The notes under the pieces were generated by a model. That model was not told the DNA's origin, searched no databases, and was given only the letters and a program-made list of their open reading frames with translations. Position numbers and translations under genes: made by a program. DNA of 64,000 nucleotides from Candidatus Tisiphia endosymbiont of Dioctria linearis. GTDB taxonomy: Bacteria > Pseudomonadota > Alphaproteobacteria > Rickettsiales > Rickettsiaceae. The stretch covers positions 372,001-436,000 of the forward strand of contig NZ_OZ032156.1 of the NCBI RefSeq assembly GCF_964026545.1, given 5' to 3'. The first letter of the stretch is position 1; the number at the start of each line of letters is the position of its first letter. Shown piece by piece: positions 38,601-47,935 of the stretch.

Positions 38601-39006
38601 TTTTTTAATAAACAATTTTACAGAATATAGGAAAGAGTTTAACATTAATGTACCAACTAAGAAAGGCAAAAGAATATTACTTGAAACTGGAATAAGTTTA
38701 AGTAAAAATATTTTGGTAGAAAATATTTCAATTATTCCTGAAATTCACGTCAAATTAGACAATACTCTTTTACTAAATAATCCAACAGGCATAATTACTT
38801 TTACTAACACATCACATCAAGCCCCAATAGTAGTTCCCATCATAAAACCTGTAGGATCATCTGCAAAGAATGTGAAATATACTTTAGGAGGTTATGTAAA
38901 CGTACAATCTGTCTTACCATTTAAACTAGGTGCTGGTTATGATTATAGTTTTAAAAAAGACCTTATTACCCACTCTTTCTATTTTAATGGACTAATTAAA
39001 TTTTAA
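35626..39006 (+). CDS. Coiled-coil, repeat-bearing autotransporter (Sca-like)
   Basis: A 1126-residue protein. The start at 35626 is chosen because a TAGGTAAT ribosome-binding site sits just upstream. A hydrophobic signal (FVFLFFLLQKF) is followed by a long coiled-coil region (about residues 55-330, rich in E/K/L/Q). Then comes a linker with a basic cluster SRKRKRV and acidic tail, a tandem-repeat region (about 460-610), and E/Q/S-rich short repeats (SESEQPDSSTEQ). The last 285 residues match an autotransporter barrel (GGWIQFISSITKQQQQG, GFILGFDARPLDSFIIGIAY, terminal FYFNGLIKF). The passenger lacks beta-helix turns, unlike OmpB. Likely surface-exposed; partner unknown. Confidence 0.8.
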   Translation: MVIFSMLQNYFVNKYLVKKYLVFVFLFFLLQKFDVSDVLAVGFNEEIGQFSHPLPITYIQHLKNEKKAIWSTIGKVSDELTKLEQKSSQKIKLLNDRENLKEEINSLEIEYSALLDRQDKYKLEKQKSEEMLLTLPQPEIKYLSLYSKEIAPKSIDEFTKNMETIWTIINDAHDKLIALDTTNLTIIKPLENGNKFTEMLDFLEDSSVELLTLKQRCTSEEIAQELSDTLKEKKENLSVQLQEMQADFFDKFEKEREIFSVKLKVANEQLKNLQENISDIQEQIPLLEQKVGEHNQLLISIDKKENKIAELKETRNDLEAKLRVLDDKISSLLLAQSERRNIPNEFEEFASVENDKQVKPNKAVQQLKDEGYASLDNLAIRDTPSPTITESNQTAPQQISRKRKRVDSEDESLDDIPPITRNSLSLRDELEAAEKGIAGHDNAAIALITETSPVMERATDMPPVTKMATVTLTSPIAQKATVMATPVIHIAPIIEEVSVMEIATTTDMPPAAKMATVTLTSPVTQKATVMATPVIHMAPITEEAPVMEIATITDIPPITEPDTATVTVTSPVTQKATVMADPVIHMAPITEEAPVMEIATITDTPPVTKTATVDAHPTLVSEHTNTVNTQSADTQTVATQTDIVDEQQTSVAIQTDVAAEKPVHAVIQQAAVSVHDNADVDPYEIFEDSLGLETLFAEEEPIAAEPTAPVDDPPSSVVKQPDQADEQPTLVAKQANSETEQINLESEQPDSSTKQTNSESEQPDSSTEQTNLKSEQSDSVAIPSSQTLAEENSYISPINPDVEQDISKYTTYIEFDYLDTISNALTNHTLTDNSTVNVVASGDNDYIKKGGWIQFISSITKQQQQGNILAFKNNQQGFILGFDARPLDSFIIGIAYALANSYTKLQTIFNDKQNTILHVAAIYTQHTLSPNIYLNSYLKYGKAFIKNKGERNNIAINSETNGYVTRAKLETYYKMNLDKFLFKPIVGIIFDHFLINNFTEYRKEFNINVPTKKGKRILLETGISLSKNILVENISIIPEIHVKLDNTLLLNNPTGIITFTNTSHQAPIVVPIIKPVGSSAKNVKYTLGGYVNVQSVLPFKLGAGYDYSFKKDLITHSFYFNGLIKF
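37003..37464 (+). repeat. Tandem 141-base repeats in the second autotransporter
   Basis: Three units start at 37003, 37144 and 37285, and a fourth partial unit at 37432. The first two are 141 bases (47 residues) and the third is 147. The unit contains TSPVTQKATVMATPVIHMAP and EEAPVMEIATITD. Units differ by a few substitutions, and the period is in whole codons, so copy number could vary without frameshift. Confidence 0.9.
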
Positions 39007-39199
39007 TTAATATCTAGATATTAAATTATCGGTTTGCAAAGAAAATTAAAGTCACTTTAATGTAAAAATTAGTAAAATATAGAACCATTAAAATAAAAAG
39101 TATAATTTTTACTATTTAATACTATTTTTGTATTAGTGTGAGTATATATTTAGGGTATTATACTATCGGAATCGGAAATAAATATAAGAAAAAGTTTTT

Positions 39200-41413
39200 A
39201 TGACCAATGATACTAAAATAGAACATATAGATTTTGGTAATGCATTATCAGAGCGTTATCTCTCCTATGCTCTATCAACAATTATGTCAAGATCCTTGCC
39301 TGACGTTCGTGATGGGTTAAAACCAGTCCATCGTAGATTATTATATGCTATGCTGCAATTAAGGTTAGAACCAGCCTCAGGCTATAAGAAATGTGCAAGA
39401 GTTGTCGGTGATGTAATCGGTAAATATCATCCGCATGGTGATGGTGCAGTCTATGATACATTGGTACGTCTTGCCCAAAGTTTTTCTCTCAGATATCCAT
39501 TAATTGATGGGCAGGGAAATTTTGGTTCTATTGATGGCGATAATGCAGCAGCTATGCGTTATACGGAATCAAGAATGACAGAAATCTGTACTTTATTAAT
39601 GTCAGATATAGATCAAGATACTGTTGATTTTCGTGCTACCTATGATGATTCAGATACTGAGCCAGTAATTATGCCTGCTATGTTTCCTAATTTATTGGCT
39701 AATGGCTCAGAAGGTATAGCAGTTGGTATGGCAACAAGTATCCCCCCACATAATTTACATGAATTATGTGATGCACTAATATATTTAATTGACCATCCTG
39801 AATCAAAGGTCAACGATATTTTGCAATTTGTCAAAGGTCCTGACTTTCCAACAGGTGGCATAATTGTGGATAGAATTGATTCAATCCACCAAGCCTATAG
39901 TATAGGACGTGGTAGTTTTAGAGTAAGGGCAAGATGGGTCAAAGAGGATTTAAGTTATGGTTTATATCAGATAGTAATTACTGAAATACCTTATCAAGTA
40001 CAAAAATCTAAACTTATCGAACAAGTAGCTGGCTTGTTAAAAGACAAAAAAATTCCTTTGATCGGTAATATCAGGGACGAATCGACAGAAGATATAAGGT
40101 TAATTATTGAACCTAGAGATCGTAATTGTGACCCTAATGTAATTATGGAGTCATTATTCAAATTAACTGTTCTAGAAAATAGAATCCAGCTTAATATGAA
40201 TGTTATAGGTTCAAATAATATTCCTAAAGTAGCTAATATACTGGAAATATTGCAGGAATTTTTATTACACCGACAAAATATTATTACTCGTAGATCCAAA
40301 TTTCTTATTGGCAAAATTGAACATAGATTGGAAATTCTTAAAGGTTTAAGAATAGCTTACCTAAACTTGGATGAAATAATCAAAATTATTCGTGAAGAAG
40401 ATGAGCCTAAACAAATAATGATCGCTAAATTTAGTTTAACTGATCTGCAAGTTGAAGCAATTCTCAATACAAGGTTGAGATCTTTAAGAAAATTGGAAGA
40501 ACAAGAAATTATTAACGAACATACTTCGCTGGAAAAAGAACATGCAAATCTGCAGAAAATTTTACAGGATCCGAATGAATTAAAGAAAATAGTTAAGAAA
40601 GAAATAAAAATGGTGCAAACAAAGTTTGGATTTACTACTAAATTAGGCATGCGTCGAACTAGTTTTGAAGAGGCTAATATTGTCGCTCAGATTGTTGATA
40701 TTTCAGCTTTTATAACCAAAGAACCTATCACCATAATATGTTCCAAAATGGGATGGATTCGTTCTTTGAAAGGTCATAATAATGATTTATCAACTGTAAA
40801 ATACAAAGAAGGCGATGCAGAAAACTTTATTCTTGAGGCTTATACTACTGACAAAATCCTTATATTTAGTGCATCGGGGCGTTTTTTCACTATTCTAGGT
40901 GATAATATATTTAGAGGGAAAGGCAATGGAGAATCGATAAAGCTGATTATAGATATTGGTAATGAAGAAATAGTGAGTATGTTTGTTTATCAGCCCACTC
41001 AAAAACTTTTACTAGCCAGTAGTATTGGCAAAGGATTTATTATTGATTCAGATGAAGTAGTAGCCCAAACTAAACTTGGTAGGCAAATTATGCAAGTTCC
41101 TGAAAATCATTATTGTATTACTTGCTTACCAGTAGATGGTGATTGTCTTGCTTGTATAGGTGAGAACCGGAAATTATTAGTATTTAATCTAAATGAAGTA
41201 CCAATAATGAAACGAGGACAAGGCGTAATTCTGCAAAAATTTAAAGAAGCCAAACTGATGGATGTTAAGATATTTGACAGTAGTTTAGGATTAAGCTGGA
41301 AAATAGGAGAAAAGACTAGGGTAGAGAAAGATCTTTTACCATTTCGTGGACGACGAGGCTCTGTTGGCAAAATCCCTCCTAGTGGATTTCCTAGAAATAA
41401 TAAATTTTCTTGA
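39200..41413 (+). CDS. parC: DNA topoisomerase IV subunit A
   Basis: A 737-residue type IIA topoisomerase A chain. It has the start [20 protein letters not shown], the winged-helix region [20 protein letters not shown], and the catalytic tyrosine in [14 protein letters not shown]. The C-terminal beta-pinwheel blades follow. The length and the [20 protein letters not shown] block suit ParC rather than GyrA. It decatenates daughter chromosomes with ParE. ctaB follows 11 bases later. Confidence 0.93.
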   Translation: MTNDTKIEHIDFGNALSERYLSYALSTIMSRSLPDVRDGLKPVHRRLLYAMLQLRLEPASGYKKCARVVGDVIGKYHPHGDGAVYDTLVRLAQSFSLRYPLIDGQGNFGSIDGDNAAAMRYTESRMTEICTLLMSDIDQDTVDFRATYDDSDTEPVIMPAMFPNLLANGSEGIAVGMATSIPPHNLHELCDALIYLIDHPESKVNDILQFVKGPDFPTGGIIVDRIDSIHQAYSIGRGSFRVRARWVKEDLSYGLYQIVITEIPYQVQKSKLIEQVAGLLKDKKIPLIGNIRDESTEDIRLIIEPRDRNCDPNVIMESLFKLTVLENRIQLNMNVIGSNNIPKVANILEILQEFLLHRQNIITRRSKFLIGKIEHRLEILKGLRIAYLNLDEIIKIIREEDEPKQIMIAKFSLTDLQVEAILNTRLRSLRKLEEQEIINEHTSLEKEHANLQKILQDPNELKKIVKKEIKMVQTKFGFTTKLGMRRTSFEEANIVAQIVDISAFITKEPITIICSKMGWIRSLKGHNNDLSTVKYKEGDAENFILEAYTTDKILIFSASGRFFTILGDNIFRGKGNGESIKLIIDIGNEEIVSMFVYQPTQKLLLASSIGKGFIIDSDEVVAQTKLGRQIMQVPENHYCITCLPVDGDCLACIGENRKLLVFNLNEVPIMKRGQGVILQKFKEAKLMDVKIFDSSLGLSWKIGEKTRVEKDLLPFRGRRGSVGKIPPSGFPRNNKFS

Positions 41414-41424
41414 GATAAAGATAT

Positions 41425-42351
41425 ATGAATAATTCCTCTAATTATATTAGACCTCTTACAAAACTAGAGATGAATACTAGTCAAAAAAGGTCTAATAGCT
41501 CGGTTATGGACTATATTATGCTGATGAAACCTAGAGTGATGGCACTTGTAGTATTTACCAGCTTTTCTGGTTTATGGCTTGCTTCAGGCGTAATTCATCC
41601 ATTTATAGCGTGCATTGCTATGCTCTGTATTACGCTTGGAGCTGGTAGTAGTGCAGCTATTAATATGTGGTATGATAGAGATATTGATGCCATAATGAAA
41701 CGTACTCAAAATAGACCTCTAGTTACCGGGGTTATAGAACCACGGGACGCTTTAGCTTTTGGTGTGGTTGTTGCCTTCTTCTCAGTTTTTCTGATGGGTC
41801 TTTGCGTTAATCTGCTATCGGCTTTATTGTTATTAATAACCATATTATATTATGTCTTCATTTATACTATGTGGCTAAAACGTTCAACCATGCAAAATAT
41901 AGTTATTGGTGGGGTGGCAGGTGCATTACCGCCTATGATTGGTTGGGCAACGGTGACTAATGAGATTTCTCTTGGCTCTTTTTCTTTATTTATGATTATT
42001 TTAACCTGGACACCACCGCATTCTTGGGCATTGGCAATTTTTCGCTCAGAAGACTACAAAAATTGTGGTGTTCCGATGATGCCGGTAGTAAAGGGAGATT
42101 ATTATACTAAGAAACAAATTCTTGCCTATAGTATAATTATGTTTATTACTACATTTATGCCATTTTGCTTAGGAATAAGTAATCATTTATATTTGCTTAC
42201 GGCATTTATATTAGGTCTAATTTTTCTATATTATGCTGTTTCTTTGTTTCGTGATAAAGATAATAAACAGGCTAAGAAATTATTTGCCTATTCAATATTT
42301 TATCTTTTCAGTATTTTTTTAACATTGGATTTTTTTCGAAATTATAGCTAA
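41425..42351 (+). CDS. ctaB: Protoheme IX farnesyltransferase
   Basis: A 308-residue UbiA-family prenyltransferase with about nine membrane helices. The first aspartate-rich motif is [19 protein letters not shown] and the second lies in [18 protein letters not shown]. It converts heme b to heme o for terminal oxidase assembly. The expected start may be internal (MNTSQKRSN or [11 protein letters not shown]), since the first 12 or so residues are not conserved in the family. Likely cotranscribed with parC. Confidence 0.93.
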   Translation: MNNSSNYIRPLTKLEMNTSQKRSNSSVMDYIMLMKPRVMALVVFTSFSGLWLASGVIHPFIACIAMLCITLGAGSSAAINMWYDRDIDAIMKRTQNRPLVTGVIEPRDALAFGVVVAFFSVFLMGLCVNLLSALLLLITILYYVFIYTMWLKRSTMQNIVIGGVAGALPPMIGWATVTNEISLGSFSLFMIILTWTPPHSWALAIFRSEDYKNCGVPMMPVVKGDYYTKKQILAYSIIMFITTFMPFCLGISNHLYLLTAFILGLIFLYYAVSLFRDKDNKQAKKLFAYSIFYLFSIFLTLDFFRNYS

Positions 42352-42355
42352 TCTG

Positions 42356-42444
42356 ACGCTATTTGCGAGGAGGCTTAATCTAAGAAGTAATCTATTTCTA
42401 ATGAATAATGGATTGCCACGCCACCTACGGTGGCTCGCAATGAC
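42356..42444. repeat. Delta element after ctaB
   Basis: From GACGCTATTTGCGAGGAGG to GGTGGCTCGCAATGAC; the left end is decayed. It may terminate the parC-ctaB transcript. At 42501 starts a further short repeat, AAATGCCATGTGTAAGGTGA, which recurs near 61317 with one change. Confidence 0.7.
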
Positions 42445-42528
42445 GACTTTTCTAATTTATTTTCTTAAACTAACGCCTATGCACAATGACGAGATATATG
42501 ACCTGTAAATGCCATGTGTAAGGTGAGT

Positions 42529-42597
42529 TATAGTTAATTCAGGAGAATTGGGTAGCAAGAACGACGAGTGATGACGTCACCAACTTCTCATCAATTG
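42529..42597. repeat. Truncated alpha element at the 3' end of the AbrB-like gene
   Basis: Retains the ends TATAGTTAATTCAGGAG and CTTCTCATCAATTG, but the core is shortened. It supplies the final 14-18 codons and the stop codon (TGA) of the AbrB-like gene, read in the orientation opposite to that in dapE. Confidence 0.75.
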
Positions 42598-42841
42598 CCT
42601 CTAAACGTCTCATGGCTATTAGCTCATCAACAAGGGAAACATTTTGACTAGTGGCATTAATATGGTTTTTCACCTTTGCTTGTAGTTTGGATAAAGCTTG
42701 ATTAGGAGTGGTAATATAAATTGTCTCATCCTTCATATGTAAGATAATGTCATCTCCTGCCATTAGACTAAGATTGTGACGAAAGATTGATGGAATAATG
42801 ACTCTGCCACCATCCCCTAATTTTGTACGTATAAATTCCAT
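42539..42841 (-). CDS. AbrB/SpoVT-type DNA-binding protein, probable orphan antitoxin
   Basis: Starts MEFIRTKLGDGGRVIIPS. The swapped-hairpin AbrB fold is recognisable from GGRVIIPSIFRHNLSLMAGD and the following strand DDIILHMKDETIYI. Such proteins are antitoxins or transition-state regulators. The C-terminus (EAIDEKLVTSSLVVLATQFS) is translated from a truncated alpha element, so the natural tail that would contact a toxin may be altered. No PIN toxin follows. The frame stays open to 42925, but that extension has no family similarity. Confidence 0.72.
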   Translation of the reverse strand: MEFIRTKLGDGGRVIIPSIFRHNLSLMAGDDIILHMKDETIYITTPNQALSKLQAKVKNHINATSQNVSLVDELIAMRRLEAIDEKLVTSSLVVLATQFS

Positions 42842-43094
42842 AATACCCATGCTAGCGATTTGTGCATAATATAACATTTTATGCCATAATCTGTTGATTG
42901 TATCCTGATCATTTATGAATGTCAAATATTACTATTCTTGCTATGTCGATAACAAGGTATAAGTATCTCTTCATTATTTTCACAAAATTTATTATTTTTT
43001 ACCTTCTAATACTTAGTGTTTTACAATTTATCTGCTATAGTATAGCTAATAAAAAAATTGATATAATTTGTTAAAAATGATCTAGGTGGGATTA

Positions 43095-44420
43095 GTGGTC
43101 AAGCATTTATTTGTTATACTGTTATTAGTTGTTAATTTTAATAGTTATGCAATAGAAACTATAGTTATAGAACGTGGACATGTTGATCCAATGCCGATAG
43201 CCATTAATAAATTTGATGCAGATAATAGTGGCAATAATGTAATTGGTGCTGATATAATTAGTGTAATATCTAATGATCTAAAGAATTCTGGCATGTTTCG
43301 CCCGATTTCTACGGCTTCTTTTATAGAACAAATTGTAGGGGTAAAACATAAGCCTCTTTTTGCTGCTTGGCGACAAATTAATGCTAATCTGCTAATTAAT
43401 GGTGAAGTTATCAAACTATCTTCTGGTAAGCTAAAGGTTAGTTTTATATTATGGGATGTAAGTTTAGAAAAAGATCTTATAGGTGAGGTTTTTGAAGTAC
43501 CAGCAAATTTATGGCGTAGGGTGGCACATAAAATAGCTGATAAAATTTACGAAAAAATTACTGGAGATTCAGGTTACTTTGATACGAGAATAGTATATGT
43601 ATCAGAGAGTGGACCTTATCTAAAGCGAGTAAAGAAAATAGCTATGATGGATCATGATGGTGCTAATCATCAATATTTGTCAGATGGTAAAAATCTAGTT
43701 CTTACTCCAAGATTTTCGCCGCAAGCAGATAAAATTATGTATTTATCGTATGTACGAAAGCAAAAACCACATGTTTACATTCGTGATCTTAAAACGGGTA
43801 AAGAAAAATTGGTTGGTAATTTCCCTGGTATGTCCTTTGCTCCAAGATTTTCACCCCAGGGGGATAAGGCTATAATGTCAATAGCACGAAATGGGGCTAC
43901 CCATATTTTTGAAACTGATTTGAATAGTATGGTGACTAAACAATTGACCAATGGTATTGGTATTAATACTTCTCCTAGCTATTCACCGGATGGCAGTAAA
44001 ATAGTTTTTAACTCTGATCGAAGTGGATCAAGGCAATTATATATTATGAATTCTGATGGTTCAAATGTTGAACGTATCAGTTTTGGTGGAGGAGTTTATG
44101 CGGCACCAAGTTGGTCGCCTAGAGGGGATTATATAGCTTTTACTAAAATTTCTAGAGAGGGTTTTACCATTGGGGTGATGAAATCTCTTGCTAATGGTGA
44201 AGAAAATAGTGAAAGAATTATAACTAGCGGGTATCTGGTTGAAAGTCCTTGCTGGTCAACCAATGGTAGGATAATTATGTTTGCTAAAGGTTGGCCTCCT
44301 AGAAACAAAAAAGCCGGGAGAAATCGTATATATTCCATTGATTTAACCGGTTATAATGAAAGAGAGATTCTTACTCCTCAAGATGCTTCTGATCCAGAAT
44401 GGTCAAAAATGTTAAATTAA
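43095..44420 (+). CDS. tolB: Tol-Pal system protein TolB
   Basis: About 441 residues. GTG at 43095 is chosen: an AGGTGG lies 9 bases before it and it yields a clean signal peptide ([18 protein letters not shown]). The N-terminal domain (about 22-150) is followed by a six-bladed propeller with repeated [11 protein letters not shown] and [16 protein letters not shown] type blades. TolB is periplasmic, binds Pal and works with TolA in envelope constriction. tRNA-Thr follows after seven bases. Confidence 0.95.
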   Translation: MVKHLFVILLLVVNFNSYAIETIVIERGHVDPMPIAINKFDADNSGNNVIGADIISVISNDLKNSGMFRPISTASFIEQIVGVKHKPLFAAWRQINANLLINGEVIKLSSGKLKVSFILWDVSLEKDLIGEVFEVPANLWRRVAHKIADKIYEKITGDSGYFDTRIVYVSESGPYLKRVKKIAMMDHDGANHQYLSDGKNLVLTPRFSPQADKIMYLSYVRKQKPHVYIRDLKTGKEKLVGNFPGMSFAPRFSPQGDKAIMSIARNGATHIFETDLNSMVTKQLTNGIGINTSPSYSPDGSKIVFNSDRSGSRQLYIMNSDGSNVERISFGGGVYAAPSWSPRGDYIAFTKISREGFTIGVMKSLANGEENSERIITSGYLVESPCWSTNGRIIMFAKGWPPRNKKAGRNRIYSIDLTGYNEREILTPQDASDPEWSKMLN

Positions 44421-44427
44421 CACCATT

Positions 44428-44503
44428 GCCGGTATAGCTCAGTTGGCAGAGCGACGCATTCGTAACGCGTAGGTCGGGGGTTCAATTCCCTCTATCGGCA
44501 CCA
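44428..44503 (+). tRNA. tRNA-Thr (anticodon CGT)
   Basis: A 76-base gene with encoded CCA. Acceptor GCCGGTA pairs with TATCGGC (one G-U). The D arm is GCTCAGTTGGCAGAGC and the T arm GGGGGTTCAATTCCCTC. The anticodon arm ACGCATTCGTAACGCGT holds CGT, with an A-C mismatch at the last stem pair (positions 31 and 39), where most relatives have A-U. It reads ACG. Confidence 0.93.
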
Positions 44504-44538
44504 TAAATAATCTTATTTGTTTGTTGAGAACTTTTTAT

Positions 44539-45078
44539 ATGCCACAATTTCAGGATTTTATGTTTAACTATCCTAAATTGGGTATTTTTTACCTTGGTGG
44601 TAAGATTGAAGGATGCAATATAGAAATACATGATGTGGTTTTTGTAATTGGGAAATCAAATATAGATATGTCTCAACAGATTAAAGGCAAATGGATTGGT
44701 ACACCTGAATCCTTGCATATTGATTCTTGGTTTATAGCGGATAGTATGGATGGTTTTAATATTCATATTCAGGAAACAAAACCTACAGCTAGTGAGAATC
44801 ATTTGTTTTTTGTAAATCTTGGTTCATATAAAAATAATTCCTTTGGAGAGTACCATTTTATGACCTTGGTAGTTGCCCAATCAAGAAGTGAAGCAATTGA
44901 AAAAGCAAGAGAGAAGGCACCGAAGAACGAAGAAATGCAACACAGCGATAATATCCATGATATAGATGAATGTATAAGAATTTCTGAAGTTAGCAATTAT
45001 TATATTGCTCTTGAATATACTGGTATAAAAAAAGAAAGTAGCATAGTTAATGGTTATCAGAAACTAAAAAACCATTAA
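44539..45078 (+). CDS. DUF1543-domain protein
   Basis: About 179 residues with two copies of a short alpha/beta domain typical of DUF1543. The first has LGIFYLGGKIEGCNIEIHDV and IHIDSWFIADSMDGFNI; the second has LFFVNLGSYKNNSFGEYHFM and a similar later strand. Function is unknown; it is widespread in Legionella and rickettsiae. The ATG at 44539 is chosen over a TTG at 44521. It is alone, between tRNA-Thr and a gamma element. Confidence 0.72.
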   Translation: MPQFQDFMFNYPKLGIFYLGGKIEGCNIEIHDVVFVIGKSNIDMSQQIKGKWIGTPESLHIDSWFIADSMDGFNIHIQETKPTASENHLFFVNLGSYKNNSFGEYHFMTLVVAQSRSEAIEKAREKAPKNEEMQHSDNIHDIDECIRISEVSNYYIALEYTGIKKESSIVNGYQKLKNH

Positions 45079-45089
45079 TCATATCTCCG

Positions 45090-45235
45090 TAGACCTCTTG
45101 CAAAACTCTACTTCTGCTGGTAATTTGGACAATGATGCGGTACTCGAATCCTCACGTACATTTAAGTACGCTGCGGTTCTGCGTTCCGCGTCTCCTTCAA
45201 ATTCCTCAGCATAAGCGAGTTTTGCAAGAGGTCTA
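45090..45235. repeat. Free gamma element (146 bp)
   Basis: Ends TAGACCTCTTGCAAAACTC and GAGTTTTGCAAGAGGTCTA are a perfect 19-base inverted repeat. The core has CTCACGTACATTTAAGTACG. Same length as the copies at 19424 and 45972. Confidence 0.92.
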
Positions 45236-45386
45236 GTGAACGTTTACGGTTTTTTTATGATGATGAATGAAAATTGTAGGGTATGCCTTGTTATCGACAG
45301 CAATTTATAAGTTTATTGTGTAATTTATTTAAATGACATATTATATTAAATGTTAAACTATTTAAATAAACATTTAGGTATAGATT

Positions 45387-45823
45387 GTGGAAAAACTAAT
45401 AACAAGTATGGATCAACATGGTAGAGTATTAATTCCGTCAGAAATAAGAGGAGTGCTTAATATACAACCTGGTGATAAAGTTAATCTAGGTTCTGTGAAC
45501 AAAATTTAGATTACTAGATTTCGACTCTTTTTAGCTGCAAATTATAAGATTTTTTTGAAATAAAACTAACTATTCCGGCAAAAATCTTATTAATTTTCGC
45601 TTAAAAATACTCAAAATCTAAACAATTAAAATTTTGTTCACAGAGCCTAGGAATTTATAAGGATGAAGTAAAAATAATTAGTGCTAATAAAATAATAGAT
45701 GAGATGCATGCAATTTTTATAAAAAATCAAACTGATAAAAAAGATTCAATGGTGGATGATTTTATAAACAAAAAGCATGAAGAATACCAGATAGAAGAAT
45801 TGAGAAATATAAAAAATGGCTAA
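45387..45823 (+). pseudogene. AbrB/VapB-type antitoxin split by a MITE
   Basis: The GTG start at 45387 opens a frame beginning VEKLITSMDQHGRVLIPSEI, an AbrB-fold antitoxin. At 45490 a 157-base element interrupts it and brings a stop (TAG at 45507) after 40 residues. Past the element the frame resumes as GIYKDEVKIISANK and runs to TAA at 45821. Removing the element and one copy of its CTAG duplication restores NLGIYKDE in frame, giving about 90 residues, so the break is a clean recent insertion. The next gene is its toxin partner. Confidence 0.85.
45490..45646. mobile_element. 157-bp MITE inserted in the vapB-like antitoxin
   Basis: Non-coding, AT-rich. Terminal inverted repeats are G[C/T]TCTGTGAACAAAATTT and AAATTTTGTTCACAGAGC style ends, flanked by CTAG on both sides (45486-45489 and 45647-45650). 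A CTAG duplication suits IS5-type transposases (YTAR target), which probably move it in trans. The other complete copy, 58487-58643, also measures 157 bases; a truncated one begins at 50937. Confidence 0.9.
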
Positions 45824-45962
45824 TAAGATAGTATTTGATTCTTCCGCAATAATTAAAAAAACAAAATAGTATGGTTTATCCTTAGGCGATAGGGGTTGTA
45901 TTGCTTTAGCAATGTTTAAAAATTATTCTATACTTACTTGTGATGATATGGCAAAAAGTTGA
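45816..45962 (+). pseudogene. PIN-domain (VapC) toxin remnant
   Basis: The ATG overlaps the end of the antitoxin, as in vapBC operons. The frame begins NKIVFDSSAIIK, the PIN N-terminus with the first catalytic aspartate, then meets TAG at 45867. It continues in the same frame as YGLSLGDRGCIALAMFKNYS, the C-terminal PIN motif. About 80 internal codons are missing. The toxin is dead by deletion plus a stop. Confidence 0.83.
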
Positions 45963-45971
45963 CCTTGATAT

Positions 45972-46117
45972 TAGACCTCTTGCATAACCTAATCTAATTG
46001 GTAATTTTGTTGTCAAAACTCGTCTCCGTTCCTCACGTACATCTTAGTATGCTGCGGTACTCGACTTCGTTTTTCCTAAAAATTCCTCAATTATCTTTAG
46101 GTTATGCAAGAGGTCTA
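45972..46117. repeat. Free gamma element (146 bp)
   Basis: Ends TAGACCTCTTGCATAACCT and AGGTTATGCAAGAGGTCTA are inverted repeats. Relative to the copy in glyS it is in inverse orientation: its complement would encode FLGKTKSSTAAY. Confidence 0.92.
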
Positions 46118-46194
46118 TTGAATTCATAATGGCAAGATAATATACCTCTTTTGAAACTCTACTTTTGCAATGACTAAAAATAAGAGCAAATACC

Positions 46195-47118
46195 ATGTTA
46201 ACTAAAGAAACTAAATTAAAACTATACGCTTCTGCTTTGAAAAGTATCAAATTATGCAATAAATATATTGCTTCCATACTACTACTATTACCCTTAATAG
46301 CAAATGGCAAGATTGTTAAGACTAATAGTTTAGAACAAATAAATAATGAATATCAAGAATTATGCAATAATTATCCCCCGGAGGATATCCTACTGGTTTT
46401 AGGAAGAGACAAAGTTATATTCAAATCATTTTTTCCACCAATTAACCAACTGAATAAAAATGAATTATCTAAACTATCTGAATTATTTAAATCAGTTAAA
46501 GCATCAAAGGTAGTTTATATTGATACAATATTGTTTACAGAGTATAAAAATGAGTTATTAGATAGCAATTTACCTAAATTTATAAAAGGTATAATGGATA
46601 AAGGAAGTCCAGTAATTGTTAGTGACCGTAGTTTAACTGGTAACTTTAACAATATAAAGAAATTAGAAATATGGAAGGCTGATTATTTAAAAAAATTCAA
46701 TATTGATTTATCTAATAGTTTTCCTCAACATAACTATCTTATTTTTAATAATATGGAGCCTTTTGATAATACTTATCAGACATTTTATCAAGGTATATTG
46801 AGCAGCAATAATAGTCCTCTATTTCGGTTAATATTAAACTTTTTAATAGAAGTGAAGTTCATGCCAAAAGTTCTAATAATGGTTGATGAAAATTCTAGTG
46901 AGTTAAATTCAATGGAAAGTCAACTGAGAAATTATGACGATAAGGTAATGTTTATTGGTTATAATTATCGATTATCTGATACAAAAGAATCAATATTCAA
47001 CTCTCATGATTTTGTAAAATTATTTAATGAGTTGATTAATAAGGTAAATGCAACAAAAAGAAGCAATGTTAAAATTAAGAATCAGAAAAACATAAATCCA
47101 TATGACAATAAAAAATAA
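46195..47118 (+). CDS. DUF2608 (HAD-like) secreted protein, degenerate paralogue
   Basis: A 307-residue protein with a signal-like stretch (YIASILLLLPLIANG, about residues 23-40). Its layout is like the next gene: a beta strand at the place of HAD motif I, a central helical cap, and a late MPKVLIMVDENSSELNSME block. However, motif I reads LLVLGRDKVIF instead of the Asp-x-Asp type, so catalysis is doubtful. DUF2608 proteins occur in Legionella and Rickettsia and are of unknown function. It overlaps the next gene by 17 bases. Confidence 0.6.
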   Translation: MLTKETKLKLYASALKSIKLCNKYIASILLLLPLIANGKIVKTNSLEQINNEYQELCNNYPPEDILLVLGRDKVIFKSFFPPINQLNKNELSKLSELFKSVKASKVVYIDTILFTEYKNELLDSNLPKFIKGIMDKGSPVIVSDRSLTGNFNNIKKLEIWKADYLKKFNIDLSNSFPQHNYLIFNNMEPFDNTYQTFYQGILSSNNSPLFRLILNFLIEVKFMPKVLIMVDENSSELNSMESQLRNYDDKVMFIGYNYRLSDTKESIFNSHDFVKLFNELINKVNATKRSNVKIKNQKNINPYDNKK

Positions 47119-47935
47119 CCTTTTATTAAAATTATTATTAATTCTTGTTATGCTACCATATACGAGTTATGCAATAATCATTCCCACTTATTCTATAGAT
47201 TCTGTTACGGTAAAAAATTTATTTGAAAAAATTAATGGATCTAGCTTAGTGCTAATCAATATTGATGATACAATAATTACACCTAAGTCTAATATGTTTC
47301 GTTATGCCAATCCTTATGCAGGGTTTACCGAGGAGCTTGCTGCTTTAAAAAAGTATCGCTCCAATATAGATGAAGTAATTGCTAAGTTGCTACTACAAAG
47401 ACAAGTTATGTTGGTAGAAGCTAATTGGTCGAAATTTATTGATAAGCTAAAGAGTTCTGGGGCTTTGGTTTTTGGTTTTACTAAAATTAACCCAGCATGT
47501 AGAAGGATTGAAAATTATGAGGAATGGCAGTATGAGCAACTAAGTAGACTTGGTATTAAATTTACTGATAAAGTTAATAATAAAGAAATATTAAAATTTG
47601 ATGAGAATGATAAAAGGTCACCAATTTTTTATAAAGGCATAATATTTACTGATTTTTTAAATAAAACTCAGGCACTATATGAGTTTATGCGTATCACAAA
47701 TATTTTACCTGATAACATTATAATTTTTGAGAATAAAAAAAGTGAATTAAATGATATAGATAATTTTCTAAAGACAGTTGATCTCAATTATTATGGTATA
47801 GAATATTTAGCTGTTATAGAATTAAAGGGTACTCCACAGGATAATATAGTGAAGTTGCAACAAGAAGTATTATTAAAAACAGGAAAATGGTTAGAAGATG
47901 ATGATGCTAAGCAATTTATAGAAAATAACAAATGA
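47102..47935 (+). CDS. DUF2608 (HAD-like) secreted protein
   Basis: A 277-residue protein with a Sec signal (NLLLKLLLILVMLPYTSYA). HAD motif I is seen as LVLINIDDTIITPKSNMF, with a later KSELNDIDNFLK and ending YYGIEYLAV, which fits DUF2608. It is presumably a periplasmic or surface phosphatase-like enzyme, but the first aspartate of the usual DxDxT is Asn here (NIDDT), so the exact catalytic residues are uncertain. It is coupled to the paralogue upstream and to cysQ downstream by overlaps. Confidence 0.68.
   Translation: MTIKNNLLLKLLLILVMLPYTSYAIIIPTYSIDSVTVKNLFEKINGSSLVLINIDDTIITPKSNMFRYANPYAGFTEELAALKKYRSNIDEVIAKLLLQRQVMLVEANWSKFIDKLKSSGALVFGFTKINPACRRIENYEEWQYEQLSRLGIKFTDKVNNKEILKFDENDKRSPIFYKGIIFTDFLNKTQALYEFMRITNILPDNIIIFENKKSELNDIDNFLKTVDLNYYGIEYLAVIELKGTPQDNIVKLQQEVLLKTGKWLEDDDAKQFIENNK

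Noticed and set aside
46044-46310. Minus-strand 88-codon frame ahead of the DUF2608 genes
   Set aside because: It runs through a gamma element (FLGKTKSSTAAY) and the antisense of the DUF2608 signal region; no independent support.
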